The notes: generated by a model not told the origin, from the letters alone. A DNA stretch of 64,000 bases from Nocardia altamirensis NBRC 108246 (GCF_001612685.1 NZ_BDAY01000048.1:36868-100867); one strand, 5' to 3'; positions 1 through 10,200 are shown, numbered from the stretch's first letter. Translations and numbers: made by a program.

Positions 1-1263
<1,263 letters not shown>

Positions 1264-1414
1264 TCGAGAATTCTCCATCCACTACGAGTCGGATTAGTTC
1301 GGTCCGATCAGACCTCGCCCACAGACTATCGGCCCTGCCCAACCGAGTTTCCACCGCACGGACATCCGCGCGCCGCCACAGTGGATCATCGACACTCCGG
1401 CGCGTCCGTTTGAC

Positions 1415-1430
1415 ATGCGCAATTATGCAT
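1415..1430. promoter_or_regulatory. Candidate SmtB/Zur operator
   Basis: Imperfect inverted repeat ATGCGCAATTATGCAT, in which 12 of 16 positions are palindromic, in an AT-rich patch 38 bp upstream of the smtB start. ArsR/SmtB operators are typically AT-rich imperfect dyads of this kind, so autoregulation of smtB-zur is likely. Which of the two regulators binds is an inference. Confidence 0.45.
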
Positions 1431-1468
1431 ATCAAAATGGGATCGCTTTCCAATAAGGAGTTGGTGCC

Positions 1469-1819
1469 ATGACCACCGATACTGCCGCTGCCCATCCGCA
1501 CAACCCCTACCGCTCGCCCGCGCCCGCGCCGGTGCCGACGCGGACCGTGCTGGAGGACGCAGGCGAGCTGCTACGCGCCCTGGCGGCACCGGTCCGCATC
1601 GCCATTGTGCTGCAACTGCGCGAGTCACCGCGCTGCGTGCACGAGCTGGTCGACGCGCTGGGTGTCACCCAACCGCTGGTCAGCCAGCATCTGCGCATCC
1701 TCAAGTCCGCGGGCGTCGTCCACGGCGAACGGTCGGGTCGCGAGGTGCTCTACGAACTCGTCGACGACCACCTCGCGCATATCGTCGTCGACGCCGTCGC
1801 GCACGCCGAGGAAGGGTGA
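1469..1819 (+). CDS. smtB: ArsR/SmtB-family zinc-sensing repressor
   Basis: 116-residue winged-helix metalloregulator. The recognition helix region (CVHELVDALGVTQPLVSQHL) and wing (GERSGREVLYEL) are intact. The C-terminal helix carries a complete alpha5 metal site of the form D-x-H-x10-H-x2-E, the SmtB/CzrA signature for Zn(II)/Co(II). AAGGAG at 1455-1460 supports the ATG start. It is followed 3 bp later by zur; the order glyS<->smtB-zur is that of M. tuberculosis Rv2357c-Rv2359, where SmtB represses its own operon and is released by zinc. Predicted role: let Zur be made when zinc is sufficient. Confidence 0.93.
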   Translation: MTTDTAAAHPHNPYRSPAPAPVPTRTVLEDAGELLRALAAPVRIAIVLQLRESPRCVHELVDALGVTQPLVSQHLRILKSAGVVHGERSGREVLYELVDDHLAHIVVDAVAHAEEG

Positions 1820-1822
1820 TTC

Positions 1823-2269
1823 GTGCCAGACAACACCGTCGTACCGCAGAAGCCGGTCGGCATCCGTAGCACCAGGCAGCGCAGTGCGATCGCCGCGCTG
1901 CTCGGTGACATCGAAGAGTTCCGCTCCGCCCAGGAATTGCACGACGAGTTGCGCAAGCGCGGCGAGGGCATCGGCCTGACCACCGTCTACCGCACCCTGC
2001 AGTCGCTGGCCGACGCGGGCATGGTCGACGTATTGCGCATCGACTCCGGCGAATCCGTCTATCGGCAGTGTTCCACCGGGCACCATCACCATCTGGTGTG
2101 CAGGCATTGCGGACGCACCGTCGAGGTCGAAGGTCCGACGGTCGAGGCGTGGGCGGGCTCGGTCGCGAAGGAACACGGATTCACCGAGGTCAGCCACACC
2201 GTCGAGGTGTTCGGCACCTGCCGGTCTTGCGCGACGGCGGGCAACGGCGACGGCTGCGCGTCGGTGTAG
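1823..2269 (+). CDS. zur: Fur-family zinc uptake regulator Zur (FurB)
   Basis: 148-residue Fur-family repressor: N-terminal winged helix (RSTRQRSAIAALLGD... LTTVYRTLQSLADAG) and C-terminal dimerisation/metal domain with HHHHLVCRHCGRTVE and a second CxxC near the end (GTCRSC), forming the structural Cys4 zinc site. GTG start 3 bp after the smtB stop, so the two are co-transcribed. In mycobacteria this protein represses zinc uptake and zinc-free ribosomal protein genes when zinc is replete; none of those targets is in the window. Confidence 0.93.
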   Translation: MPDNTVVPQKPVGIRSTRQRSAIAALLGDIEEFRSAQELHDELRKRGEGIGLTTVYRTLQSLADAGMVDVLRIDSGESVYRQCSTGHHHHLVCRHCGRTVEVEGPTVEAWAGSVAKEHGFTEVSHTVEVFGTCRSCATAGNGDGCASV

Positions 2270-2279
2270 TCCACGGAGT

Positions 2280-2296
2280 GGTCCGCTCAGCGGACC
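2280..2296 (+). terminator. Hairpin after zur
   Basis: Perfect 7-bp inverted repeat GGTCCGC-TCA-GCGGACC starting 11 bases after the zur stop. There is no T-tract, so it is a weak or factor-dependent terminator at best. Confidence 0.35.
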
Positions 2297-2403
2297 GAGG
2301 CCTGGTTAACGTCTGCGACTCCCGTGCAGATTTCAACGCGAACCGTGAACACCTGGCGGATCCTGGTGTCAGTCTTGTGGTTTGCACATCTCTGGGAGGC
2401 AGC

Positions 2404-3384
2404 GTGCGCTCGACCCTGATCTCATCCATCGCTCCGGCGCGCCGCCGTCGGATTCGAACGGCCGCAGGAGCATTCGCGCTCCTCAGCGCGGCAACGCTGG
2501 CTCTCACGGCCTGCAATGACAAGGACGGCACTGCTACGCCGAGCCCGTCGGCGCCCGCCACCAGCGCGGTAGCCAACGGATCGCCGGGCAGCACCAACAC
2601 GGGCCAGGCGACGGTGCGCAAGATCGGCAAGACCGGCTGGTTCGAAGGCTTCGACATCACCGTCGACAAGGCCACCGTGGTGCCGGACGAATACGGCGGC
2701 GCGAAGGTGCTGATCGACATCACCTACAAGAACACCACGCTCGAGAACAAGACGATGAGCAACAACACCTCGCTGCTGGTCGGCAACCAGGTGGACGGCG
2801 GCGCGAGCTGGGACAACCCGACCGTCCCCGGCGGCGGCGCTGCCGCGGGCAAGGTGAGTACTCCGGTCAAGTCCGCCAAGGACGCCGAGCACCTGCTCGA
2901 CACGATCACCGTGGTGTACGGGCAAGCCTCGGACAACCAGACCAAGATTCCGCTCGCCGCCGCGGCCAAGGTGGAGAGCATCGAGCCGAAGAAGCTCGCC
3001 GTCAGCGGGACGCTGGTGCAGGACCAGACCACGATCACGGTGACCGGCGGCACGCTCACCCCGAGCTACACCAAGGACGAGAAGGGCAAGTACGAGCTCG
3101 CCCTGCACATCAAAATCACTGGCGGGCCGAACATTCCGGGCGGCGGCCTGAACATCTTCACCGAATACTTCTCGGTGCAGACCTCCGGCGGTCAGGCACT
3201 TGTCGCCGACGACCGCAATCCGATCAACGAGCTGCTCGACGCGAACAAGACCATCGACCTGCCGAAGAACAACGTGGTGTTCGTCGTTCCGGCACCGGGC
3301 ACCGGGCCGTACGTGCTGACCTACAACGCGCAGAAGTCCGAAGGCGCGGCCACCGCACCGACACTCGCGTTGACCGTCAGCTGA
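2404..3384 (+). CDS. Secreted lipoprotein, DUF4352-like
   Basis: 326 residues. GTG start with GGGAGG at 2394-2399. The N-terminus has an arginine-rich n-region, a hydrophobic core and a lipobox ending LTAC, so it is probably a lipoprotein anchored to the outer face of the membrane. A Ser/Thr/Pro linker follows, then a beta-rich body (for example TGWFEGFDITVDKATVVPDE) with the immunoglobulin-like look of DUF4352/telomeric-repeat-binding-type exported domains. Monocistronic, ending at a strong bidirectional terminator. No enzymatic motif seen; function unknown. Confidence 0.8.
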   Translation: MRSTLISSIAPARRRRIRTAAGAFALLSAATLALTACNDKDGTATPSPSAPATSAVANGSPGSTNTGQATVRKIGKTGWFEGFDITVDKATVVPDEYGGAKVLIDITYKNTTLENKTMSNNTSLLVGNQVDGGASWDNPTVPGGGAAAGKVSTPVKSAKDAEHLLDTITVVYGQASDNQTKIPLAAAAKVESIEPKKLAVSGTLVQDQTTITVTGGTLTPSYTKDEKGKYELALHIKITGGPNIPGGGLNIFTEYFSVQTSGGQALVADDRNPINELLDANKTIDLPKNNVVFVVPAPGTGPYVLTYNAQKSEGAATAPTLALTVS

Positions 3385-3440
3385 GTTCCGAACACCCCTG
3401 TGCGCGAGGAGCTTTCGCCCGGCTCCGCGCTCCAGGAAAA

Positions 3441-3484
3441 CAGCAGGCCCACCCGCGTTTCGCGGATGGGCCTGCTGCCTTTTC
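3441..3484. terminator. Bidirectional rho-independent terminator
   Basis: Inverted repeat with 17-bp arms at 3441-3457 and 3461-3477 (CAGCAGGCCCACCCGCG and its complement, one mismatch), followed by CCTTTT. It lies between the convergent genes at 2404-3384 and 3492-4466 and has A-rich sequence on the other side, so it can serve both. Confidence 0.8.
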
Positions 3485-3491
3485 GCCGTCG

Positions 3492-4466
3492 TCAGCTCAC
3501 AGCGACCGGAACCCGTGCGGGAGCCGAGTTTTCGCTGATGCGCTTGGCGCGCAGCGCGCCGACGCCGAGCAGTGCGATCGCGGCAACCGACCAGACCAGC
3601 AGAATCGTCAGCGGCGCAGCCGCGCCCGCGCCGTCGAAGAACGCGACCGAGCGGATCAGCGAGGCGGCCGCGCCCGGCGGGAGGTACTGCCCGATCGCGC
3701 CCCACGGCTGCGGCAGCAGTTCCGGCGCGGAGGTGGCCGCCGAGAACGGATTCCCGATCAGGAGCATGGTCAACGCGGCAATGCCGATGCCCGCCTGGCC
3801 TATTGCGCCCGCAAGGCCGACCACCGCAGCCGCCACCGCGAACGAGACGAGCCCCGCCGCCGCCGACAGCACCAGATAGGTCCCCGGGATCACCGACATC
3901 CAGCCGTGCACGATCTCCATGCTCAGCAGCCCGCCGACGACACCGAAGGCGGCCAGGCCGACCAGCTTTCCGCGGACCGTCGGAATCACCAGGCTGAGCA
4001 GCACGCCCGCCGTGATGCCCGACATCACCAACGGCAGCACCATCGCGCCGAACGCGGCACCGCGCGGATCGTCGGCGTCGGCGGCGACCACGTCCTCCAC
4101 CCGCGGCGCCTGCGCCCCGGACAGCTGCTGCCCGATCTGCGTGAGCTGTTGTGCGACAGCAGGACTCGCGCCGGAGGCGATCAGCACCTTGGGCGCACCG
4201 TCGCCGGTGACGATCGCGCCGTACACCTCGCGGTCCGCGATGGCGGCGCGCGCGGCGGCCTCGTCGGCCGGGCGGGAGATGTCGAACGCGCCGGGGCTGT
4301 GGCCGGCCAGCGTGCCGACGATCATTTCGGCCTGCGGGCCCGTGACGGCCAGCGGCACGTCACGGGGGGCGATGTTGGCGGCGGGCCAGGCAAAGGCGAT
4401 GAGCATCAGTGCCTGGAGCAGCGCTGCCCCGACGCCGACGGCGAGCGCTCGCTGCATCGTATTCAT
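3492..4466 (-). CDS. Multispanning membrane protein, YhgE/Pip or ABC-2-like
   Basis: 324 residues. One N-terminal membrane helix, an extracytoplasmic domain of about 130 residues (AEMIVGTLAGHSPGAFDISR...), then about five more helices. This layout is shared by the YhgE/Pip and DUF3533/ABC-2 membrane families linked to export or phage reception. The ATG at 4466 has GGGAG just upstream. Divergent from a TetR gene 102 bp away; an inverted repeat in the shared intergenic region suggests control by that TetR. Substrate unknown. Confidence 0.7.
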   Translation of the reverse strand: MNTMQRALAVGVGAALLQALMLIAFAWPAANIAPRDVPLAVTGPQAEMIVGTLAGHSPGAFDISRPADEAAARAAIADREVYGAIVTGDGAPKVLIASGASPAVAQQLTQIGQQLSGAQAPRVEDVVAADADDPRGAAFGAMVLPLVMSGITAGVLLSLVIPTVRGKLVGLAAFGVVGGLLSMEIVHGWMSVIPGTYLVLSAAAGLVSFAVAAAVVGLAGAIGQAGIGIAALTMLLIGNPFSAATSAPELLPQPWGAIGQYLPPGAAASLIRSVAFFDGAGAAAPLTILLVWSVAAIALLGVGALRAKRISENSAPARVPVAVS

Positions 4467-4533
4467 GGGGTTCTCCCGTAAATCGAATGACCGTTCTTTT
4501 TGGTGAATCCACCGTCGCACGCACGCCTTCGGC

Positions 4534-4562
4534 TTGTCAAGAACGGATGTTCGTTTTACATT
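4534..4562 (+). promoter_or_regulatory. Promoter with operator in its spacer; leaderless start
   Basis: -35 TTGTCA (4534-4539), 17-bp spacer, -10 TACATT (4557-4562). The GTG of the TetR gene begins 7 bases after the -10, so its mRNA should be leaderless. The spacer contains GAACGGATGTTC (4541-4552), GAAC-N4-GTTC. AAGAACGG (4539-4546) also has an inverted copy CCGTTCTT at 4491-4498, close to the divergent gene. Likely TetR operators. Confidence 0.65.
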
Positions 4563-4568
4563 GAGCCT

Positions 4569-5174
4569 GTGCCCAGAGTCAGCGAGGAACACCTCACCCG
4601 CCGTAGGCAGCAGATACTCGATGCCGCCAAACTCTGCTTCAGCCGCAAGGGCTTCCACGAAACCTCGATGCAAGACGTCTTTACCGAATCCGGGCTCTCG
4701 GCAGGCGCGGTCTACCGGTACTTCAAGAGCAAAGACGAGCTGATCGCGGCGCTGGCCACGCAGACAACGGTCGGCCTGCGCATGGTGATGACCGAGATGA
4801 TCCACGAGGACCCGCTGCCGACACCGGACCGGCTGGTCGGCGCGCTGGCCGAGCACATGGTCGCGAACAGCGGACCCGATGGCTTCCTGCGGCTGGCGCC
4901 GCAGGCATGGGCGCTGGCACTGGTGCATCCCGAGGCGGCCGTGTACGTCAAGGAGGCGATCCTCGCGATTCGCGACCGCTGGTACGAGTACACCGAGCGG
5001 ATGCGCGACGAGGGCTGGCTGCCTCCGGACACCGACATCCACGCCGTGGCGACCGCCGTGATGGGCGTGCTGCCCGGATTCATGTTGCAGCACTTGATCA
5101 TCGGCGACATCGACCCGCAAACCCTGGCACGTGGCGTCCGCACGCTGCTCCCCTACGGACCCGCCGCCGACTGA
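4569..5174 (+). CDS. TetR-family repressor
   Basis: 201 residues. The N-terminal helix-turn-helix is clear (RRRQQILDAAKLCFSRKGFH... SGLSAGAVYRYFKSKDEL), and the C-terminal ligand-binding region is helical. The GTG at 4569 is the start because the promoter -10 ends at 4562, leaving no room for an upstream one. Divergent from the membrane protein at 3492-4466, the usual layout for a repressor and its export target. Ligand unknown. Confidence 0.88.
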   Translation: MPRVSEEHLTRRRQQILDAAKLCFSRKGFHETSMQDVFTESGLSAGAVYRYFKSKDELIAALATQTTVGLRMVMTEMIHEDPLPTPDRLVGALAEHMVANSGPDGFLRLAPQAWALALVHPEAAVYVKEAILAIRDRWYEYTERMRDEGWLPPDTDIHAVATAVMGVLPGFMLQHLIIGDIDPQTLARGVRTLLPYGPAAD

Positions 5175-5295
5175 GCCTGCCCCGCACACTGTCGGCACAT
5201 CGATCCGGACCCGGCCATTGATCTTGCGCAGCGCCTGTGCAAGTGTCGGGAAGCCCCGTAGAAGGGGACCCGTCGCCGGAAGGGGATTACCTGCC

Positions 5296-5724
5296 GTGAC
5301 CGTTTCGAAGAGGACCGCCGTCGCCGCGACCGCGTTCGGGGCGCTGTGCGCCGCCGCCGCGACCGCCGCGCCCAACGCCGGAGCCTCGGTCAGCAACATC
5401 GACGTCGCCGTCGGCCTAAGCTTCGGCAGCTCGAGTTTCTACGGCGCGAGCTGCTCGTACCAGGTCACCGCGACCGCGAAGCCGGGCAGCACGGTCGTCT
5501 TTCTTGACGAAATCGAAGGCGCGCGTACGGACCTGACGTTCAAGCCGGCCACTGTGGTCGCGGACACGTCTGGCCGGGCGGTCACCACTTGGACGCCGGC
5601 CAGAAAGGGCGCGCACAAGATCTGGGCAGCCGAATACGTCCAGGGCGAGACCTATTTCATCACGCCGATCACCGTCAACTCCGCACTGGGGATCGGACCG
5701 ATCTGCGCGGTTATGCCCTTCTGA
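5296..5724 (+). CDS. Small secreted protein, Ig-like fold likely
   Basis: 142 residues with a Sec signal peptide (KRTAVAATAFGALCAAAATAAPNAGA), a probable cleavage after an AxA motif and a mature part of about 110 residues. The mature part has two widely spaced cysteines (GASCSYQV and GPICAV), compatible with one disulfide, and a strand pattern typical of small Ig-like exported proteins of Nocardia and mycobacteria. GTG start with GGAAGGGG about 10 bases upstream. Followed by a hairpin terminator. Function unknown. Confidence 0.75.
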   Translation: MTVSKRTAVAATAFGALCAAAATAAPNAGASVSNIDVAVGLSFGSSSFYGASCSYQVTATAKPGSTVVFLDEIEGARTDLTFKPATVVADTSGRAVTTWTPARKGAHKIWAAEYVQGETYFITPITVNSALGIGPICAVMPF

Positions 5725-5769
5725 CACCGCGGTGCACGGCCCGCGCCTGCCTGGCGCGAATGCAGTGAC

Positions 5770-5803
5770 CGGGTACCGGGCAGCGATGGCTGTCCGGTAC
5801 CCG
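5770..5803 (+). terminator. Hairpin terminator
   Basis: 15-base arms at 5770-5784 and 5789-5803 (CGGGTACCGGGCAGC / GCTGTCCGGTACCCG, one G-T pair), loop GATG, 45 bases after the exported-protein gene. No T-tract. Confidence 0.5.
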
Positions 5804-5876
5804 ACTGAGCGGCAACAGATTTCGTATTCCGTCGAACCCGGCGAGGCGACCGCTGCCCGGGATTAGACTCGACTCG

Positions 5877-6437
5877 ATGAGTCAGGAACCGTCGGCGCTC
5901 GACCGATCGGGACCGCGGCGGCCGCGCCCACCGGATCGGCAGACACTGCTGCGCTTGGCCGCAGTCCTCGCCATCGCAGTCCTCGCCGTAGGCGTGGCGG
6001 TCTTCGTGATCCGCCAGCAGTTGCCGCGCGACTCGACCACCCCGGCGACCAGCACCATCGACTCCCCCGCGGACACCACGCCTGGCACGGCCATCTGGAA
6101 TGTCCCCCAAGGCTTTCTCGGCACCTGGAAGGGCACCGCAGGCGACGGCGCGCACACGATCGACGTCGTACTGACCATCATTGCGGGCAAGACCGCCGAA
6201 GAGGTCGCGACCTCAGCGGACACCGATCGGCTCTCCGGCGATCGGTGCGAACGCGCCGAACGCGTGGTGAGCCTGGCCGCGACCGAGCTCACCTTCGCCG
6301 GCCGCGCCACCGGTGGCGTCGGGTGTCCCGACAACGGCAGGACCACGACGGTCGAACTCAGACCCGATGGCTCGCTGGGCTACCAAGCCCCTGGGCCCAA
6401 CGGGTCCATACTCGTCGGGACCCTCCACCTGAGCTAG
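5877..6437 (+). CDS. Membrane-anchored protein with extracytoplasmic domain
   Basis: 186 residues: a charged, Pro/Arg-rich cytoplasmic head of about 22 residues, one membrane helix (LLRLAAVLAIAVLAVGVAVF), a Thr/Ser linker and an extracytoplasmic domain starting near GFLGTWKGTAGDG. That domain resembles the sensor regions found C-terminal to some actinobacterial Ser/Thr kinases; here there is no kinase domain. It contains two cysteines (DRCERAERV and GGVGCPD) likely to pair. Converges on the response regulator at 6460. Function unknown. Confidence 0.65.
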   Translation: MSQEPSALDRSGPRRPRPPDRQTLLRLAAVLAIAVLAVGVAVFVIRQQLPRDSTTPATSTIDSPADTTPGTAIWNVPQGFLGTWKGTAGDGAHTIDVVLTIIAGKTAEEVATSADTDRLSGDRCERAERVVSLAATELTFAGRATGGVGCPDNGRTTTVELRPDGSLGYQAPGPNGSILVGTLHLS

Positions 6438-6459
6438 TCCTGAGGTGTCGGCGAGCGGA

Positions 6460-7065
6460 TCAGAGCCAGCCGAGGCGTTCGGCCGCGCGAACGGCTTCGG
6501 CACGGGTAGAGCTGCCGGTCTTGCCGATGGCGGACGAAAGATGGTTGCGGACAGTGCCTTCGGAGAGATGCAGCTGCTTTGCGATCGCGCCCGCGGTGGC
6601 GCCGTCGGCGGCCGCGGCGAGGACCTCGCGTTCCCTGGCGGTCAGCGGCGAGGTGCCCGCGGTCAGGGTTTCCGCCGCGAGCGCGGGATCGACTACGCGC
6701 AAGCCCATCTGGACGCGGCGAACAGCATCGGCCAGCTCCCGCGCCGGGGTGTCCTTGACGACGAACCCGCTGGCACCCGCGTCGATGGCGCGGCGGAGAT
6801 AGCCGGGGCGGCCGAACGTGGTGACCATCAAAATGCGGACATCGGGGTGGGCGGTGTGCAATTCGCCTGCGACGGCGATGCCGTCCATGCCGGGCATTTC
6901 CACATCGAGCAGCACCACATCGGGATTCGTGCGCGCGACCGCGTCGAGCACCTCGTCGCCGCGGCCGACCTCCCCGACCACCTCCAGATCGGCTTCCAGC
7001 CCGAGCAACGCCGCGAGCGCGCCGCGCACCAGCGCTTGGTCATCGGCGAGCAACAGCCGGATCAT
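6460..7065 (-). CDS. NarL/LuxR-family response regulator
   Basis: 201 residues. Receiver domain (about 1-120) with the acidic pair D8/D9, phospho-acceptor D54 (VVLLDVEMPGMDG), a conserved Thr (VTTFG) and Lys (VVKDTP). C-terminal LuxR helix-turn-helix (LTAREREVLAAAADGATAGAIAKQL..LSEGTVRNHL). Its ATG overlaps the stop of the histidine kinase by 4 bp (ATGA), so the pair is translationally coupled. It probably controls the ABC exporter genes just upstream on the same strand. Confidence 0.94.
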   Translation of the reverse strand: MIRLLLADDQALVRGALAALLGLEADLEVVGEVGRGDEVLDAVARTNPDVVLLDVEMPGMDGIAVAGELHTAHPDVRILMVTTFGRPGYLRRAIDAGASGFVVKDTPARELADAVRRVQMGLRVVDPALAAETLTAGTSPLTAREREVLAAAADGATAGAIAKQLHLSEGTVRNHLSSAIGKTGSSTRAEAVRAAERLGWL

Positions 7066-8288
7066 CGGTCCCTCCTCCTGTTTCGGGGTGATGCCGCAGG
7101 CGGCGCAACGGTGGCAGCGACCCGCACGCCGCCCTGCGTCGACGCGGACATGGTCAACGTGCCACCCGCGGCACGGACTCGCTCACGCAGGCCGGCGAGG
7201 CCCGAACCGGATGCCGCGCCGGCGCCGAGGCCACGGCCGTCATCGACCACCTCAATAGAGCTGTCGCCGACCAGCACCGTGCAGTGCCTGGCCGCGCTGT
7301 GCCTGATCACGTTGGTGACCGCCTCGCGCAGCACCCAGCCGAACAGCTCGCTGTGCGGTGTTTCGGGGAGCTGCGCGGGGTCCGGGAGATCGGCGACGAT
7401 ATCCGCCGCGGCCAGTGCGGTTTTCGCGTTGACGAGCTCGCCGCGCAGCGAGACCTCGCGCAGGCCGCCGACGGTATCGCGCACTCCGGCAAGCGCTTCG
7501 CGCGCGAGTCGTTCGATATCGGCGAGCTCGGTCTTCGCCCGCACCAGATCGACGTCGATGAGTCGTTGCGCCAGTTCGGTTTTCACGGTGATCACGGTCA
7601 GCGAGTGGCCGAGGATGTCGTGCACGTCGCGCGACACCCTGTTGCGCTCTTCGACAATCTCCAGTTCGGCGCGCTGCCGCCGTGCCAGCTCGGCGAGCCG
7701 CTCGCCGCGCACACCGAGCTGCCTGGCCAACCAGACGGCCACCGGAACGAAGGCCAGATAGAACGGCATCTCCGTCGGCTGCCTGCCGGGCAGGAGCACC
7801 GGAAGAAGCAGCATCGCCGACATCACCGCCAGGACCACATACCCGGATTCCCTGGCGGGCAGGGCGAAGATGGCAACGATCGCGATGTAGATCACGGTCG
7901 GCAGCGCGACCGGACCGAGCAGCACCACCAGCGCCACGTGCAACGCGATCATCAGCCCGAGCACCGGCCAGATTCGACGGTCGATCGGCTGCTCGAGCAC
8001 GGGGTCGCGCGGACCCGATCTGCGCGCCATCAGGAACGACCCGAACACCAGCGCCACGAACGCCACAAAGCATGCCGTCGCGAGACCCGCCTGCACGGTA
8101 TCCCCCTGCGACCAGCGCTGCGCGATCGGCGGTATCAGCCAGACCAGCCACACCACCGCGACGAGGATGCCCCACCAGCCGCGGCGCCTGCTGTTCATCG
8201 CGCCCAACGACTGATCATCGACCGCCCGATCGAGGAGACCGGAAAAACCAGCGGCACGCAGCGAAGCGAGCCCTGACCTCACACCCAT
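7062..8288 (-). CDS. Sensor histidine kinase (HisKA_3/DesK type)
   Basis: 408 residues from the ATG at 8288, which has GGGAG 6 bases upstream; a shorter start at 8198 begins just before the first membrane helix. About five to six membrane helices make up the N-terminal sensor. Then comes the dimerisation/phosphoacceptor box with its histidine (ERNRVSRDVHDILGHSL), and an ATPase domain with an N box (NVIRHSAARHC), DDGRGLG and GSGLAGLRERV. Partner of the response regulator at 6460-7065. The ABC-2 exporter 180 bp upstream suggests a drug or envelope stress response. Confidence 0.92.
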   Translation of the reverse strand: MGVRSGLASLRAAGFSGLLDRAVDDQSLGAMNSRRRGWWGILVAVVWLVWLIPPIAQRWSQGDTVQAGLATACFVAFVALVFGSFLMARRSGPRDPVLEQPIDRRIWPVLGLMIALHVALVVLLGPVALPTVIYIAIVAIFALPARESGYVVLAVMSAMLLLPVLLPGRQPTEMPFYLAFVPVAVWLARQLGVRGERLAELARRQRAELEIVEERNRVSRDVHDILGHSLTVITVKTELAQRLIDVDLVRAKTELADIERLAREALAGVRDTVGGLREVSLRGELVNAKTALAAADIVADLPDPAQLPETPHSELFGWVLREAVTNVIRHSAARHCTVLVGDSSIEVVDDGRGLGAGAASGSGLAGLRERVRAAGGTLTMSASTQGGVRVAATVAPPAASPRNRRRDR

Positions 8289-8468
8289 GCGTCGCTCCCG
8301 CACGAGAGGCCACCGTCTGTGCTGCACGAGCCCTGGTCGATCACGAGGACCGACGCTACCGAACCGGTGTCGGCCCAGGTAGGCCACGTCCTGTGTGGCG
8401 CGCCACCGCACGCGCCGCGGCTGTCCACCCCTCGTTCGGGACGGCCGCGGCGCGGTGCGCGAACCAGG

Positions 8469-9257
8469 TCAGCGGGCGGTGTCACGGCGGAACAGCACGG
8501 TCGAGCCGCCGACGAACACCGCAGCCCAGACGACGACGTTGAGCACCGCGATCGCGATCTCGCCGGAACCGGTGTCGCCGAACGGCATTCGCGACAGCGT
8601 GGCGACGCCGTTGGTCGGGAACACCCGTGAGACGGTCTCGAACCAGCCGTGCAGCGGCATGAACAGCCCGCCCGCGAAGGACAGCGCGGCAAGCACCGGT
8701 CCGAGCAACTGCATCACATTCTCCGACGGCAGCAGGTAGCCGACGAACAGCCCGAATGCCGCGAAGACCAGCGAGGTCAGCCAGGCGATCAGGAAGCAGC
8801 TCACCCACGCGACCGGCGTGAGATGCGCGCCGAACAGCCCGCCGACCACGAACACCGCGGCGACCGACACCAGTTCGAGCGCCATCGCGACGGCGACCTT
8901 GGTGGCGATGTAGGCGACCGGATGCAGTGGGGTGAGCCGTAATTGGCGGCTCCAGCCGGTGGCGCGTTCGATCGCCACCATGGCGCCGCCGCTGGTGGTC
9001 GCGAGCATCGCGCCGTAGACGGCCATCGACACCATGATGTAGCCGGTCACATTGCCCGACCCGAAAGCCTGTGTCCGGTAGTTCGATTGCAGGCCGAAGA
9101 TGACGAAGAACAGCGGCGGGATGAGCAGCGTGAAGATCATGGTGCGCCGGTTGCGCAGCATGCGGCGCAGCTCGAGGCGCAGGAACCCGGCGCTGAAGCC
9201 GCCGAACGGGGTCGGCCGATGGGTAGTCGAAACCGCCGGTGCGGCAAGGGTGGTCAT
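8469..9257 (-). CDS. ABC-2 type transporter permease
   Basis: 262 residues with six membrane helices, ABC-2 family. It begins with a soluble N-terminus and LELRRMLRNRRTMIFTLLIPPLFFVIFG, the usual entry to the first helix of DrrB-like exporters. The ATG is one base after the stop of the ATPase gene, so the two are one transcript and one complex. Probable export of a lipid, antibiotic or other amphiphile; substrate unknown. Confidence 0.9.
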   Translation of the reverse strand: MTTLAAPAVSTTHRPTPFGGFSAGFLRLELRRMLRNRRTMIFTLLIPPLFFVIFGLQSNYRTQAFGSGNVTGYIMVSMAVYGAMLATTSGGAMVAIERATGWSRQLRLTPLHPVAYIATKVAVAMALELVSVAAVFVVGGLFGAHLTPVAWVSCFLIAWLTSLVFAAFGLFVGYLLPSENVMQLLGPVLAALSFAGGLFMPLHGWFETVSRVFPTNGVATLSRMPFGDTGSGEIAIAVLNVVVWAAVFVGGSTVLFRRDTAR

Positions 9258-9258
9258 G

Positions 9259-10200
9259 TCAGTTCTCTCCGGTGGTGAGCGCCAGGAACGCGGATTCGAG
9301 GTTGTGCGAGGTGATTTCGAGATCGACCGCGGTGGTCTCGGTGAGCAGGTAGCGGGCGATCGCGTCGGAGTCAGCGGTGTGCACGATGATTCGGTCGCCG
9401 CGCACTTCCACTTGATCGACACCGGGGACGGCGAGCAGCGCACTCCGCACCGCGCCGGGCATGGTCGCGCTGACCGCGCGGCCCGAGGCCAGGTTCTTGA
9501 TCTCGGCGGCACTGCCGTCCGCGACCACCTTTCCTGCCCGGACCAGCACGATCCGGTCGGCGTAGGCGTCGGCCTCGTCCAGGTAGTGGGTGGCGAACAG
9601 GACGGTGCGGCCACGCGCGGCGTCCGCACGCATCGCGTTCCAGAAGTCCCTTCGCCCTTCGACATCCATGCCGGTGGTGGGTTCGTCGAGCACGATGAGG
9701 TCGGGATTGGGCAGCAGCGCGAGCGCGAACCGGAGCCGTTGGCGTTGTCCGCCTGAGCATTTGCCGACCAGACGGCCTGCGATCTCGGTGAGCCCTGCGC
9801 GCGTGAGCGCCTCGTCGACCGGGCACGGGTTCGCGTGCATACCGGCAACGAGCCGCACGGTTTCGGCGACGGTGAGGTCGGGCAGCAACCCGCCGGATTG
9901 CAGGACCGCCGAAATCCGGCCCACCGCAAGGGCTTGCGCCGGCGTGCCGCCGAATACCTCGACCGTGCCAGAGTCCGGCCGCGTCAAGCCGAGCACCATG
10001 TCGAGGGAGGTGGTCTTGCCCGCACCGTTGGGGCCGAGGAACGCGACGATCTCGCCCGGTTCGATCACCAGGTCGAGTCCGTCGACAGCCTGCACCACCC
10101 CGCCGCCCGGTACCGGAAAGCTCTTACGCAGCTCGCGCAGTTCGATCGCGGGCGGCACCCGGTGCTTGCCGGCCGCACCCGCCTTCAGTGCTGATGTCAT
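9259..10200 (-). CDS. ABC transporter ATP-binding protein (DrrA/NatA-like)
   Basis: 313 residues. Walker A GPNGAGKTTS, Q-loop region, ABC signature variant CSGGQRQRL (usual consensus LSGGQ), Walker B LIVLDEPTTGMD and H-loop ATHYLDEA. A C-terminal extension of about 80 residues follows the nucleotide-binding domain, as in DrrA-type exporters. First gene of the likely operon ATPase-permease-kinase-regulator. Confidence 0.93.
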   Translation of the reverse strand: MTSALKAGAAGKHRVPPAIELRELRKSFPVPGGGVVQAVDGLDLVIEPGEIVAFLGPNGAGKTTSLDMVLGLTRPDSGTVEVFGGTPAQALAVGRISAVLQSGGLLPDLTVAETVRLVAGMHANPCPVDEALTRAGLTEIAGRLVGKCSGGQRQRLRFALALLPNPDLIVLDEPTTGMDVEGRRDFWNAMRADAARGRTVLFATHYLDEADAYADRIVLVRAGKVVADGSAAEIKNLASGRAVSATMPGAVRSALLAVPGVDQVEVRGDRIIVHTADSDAIARYLLTETTAVDLEITSHNLESAFLALTTGEN

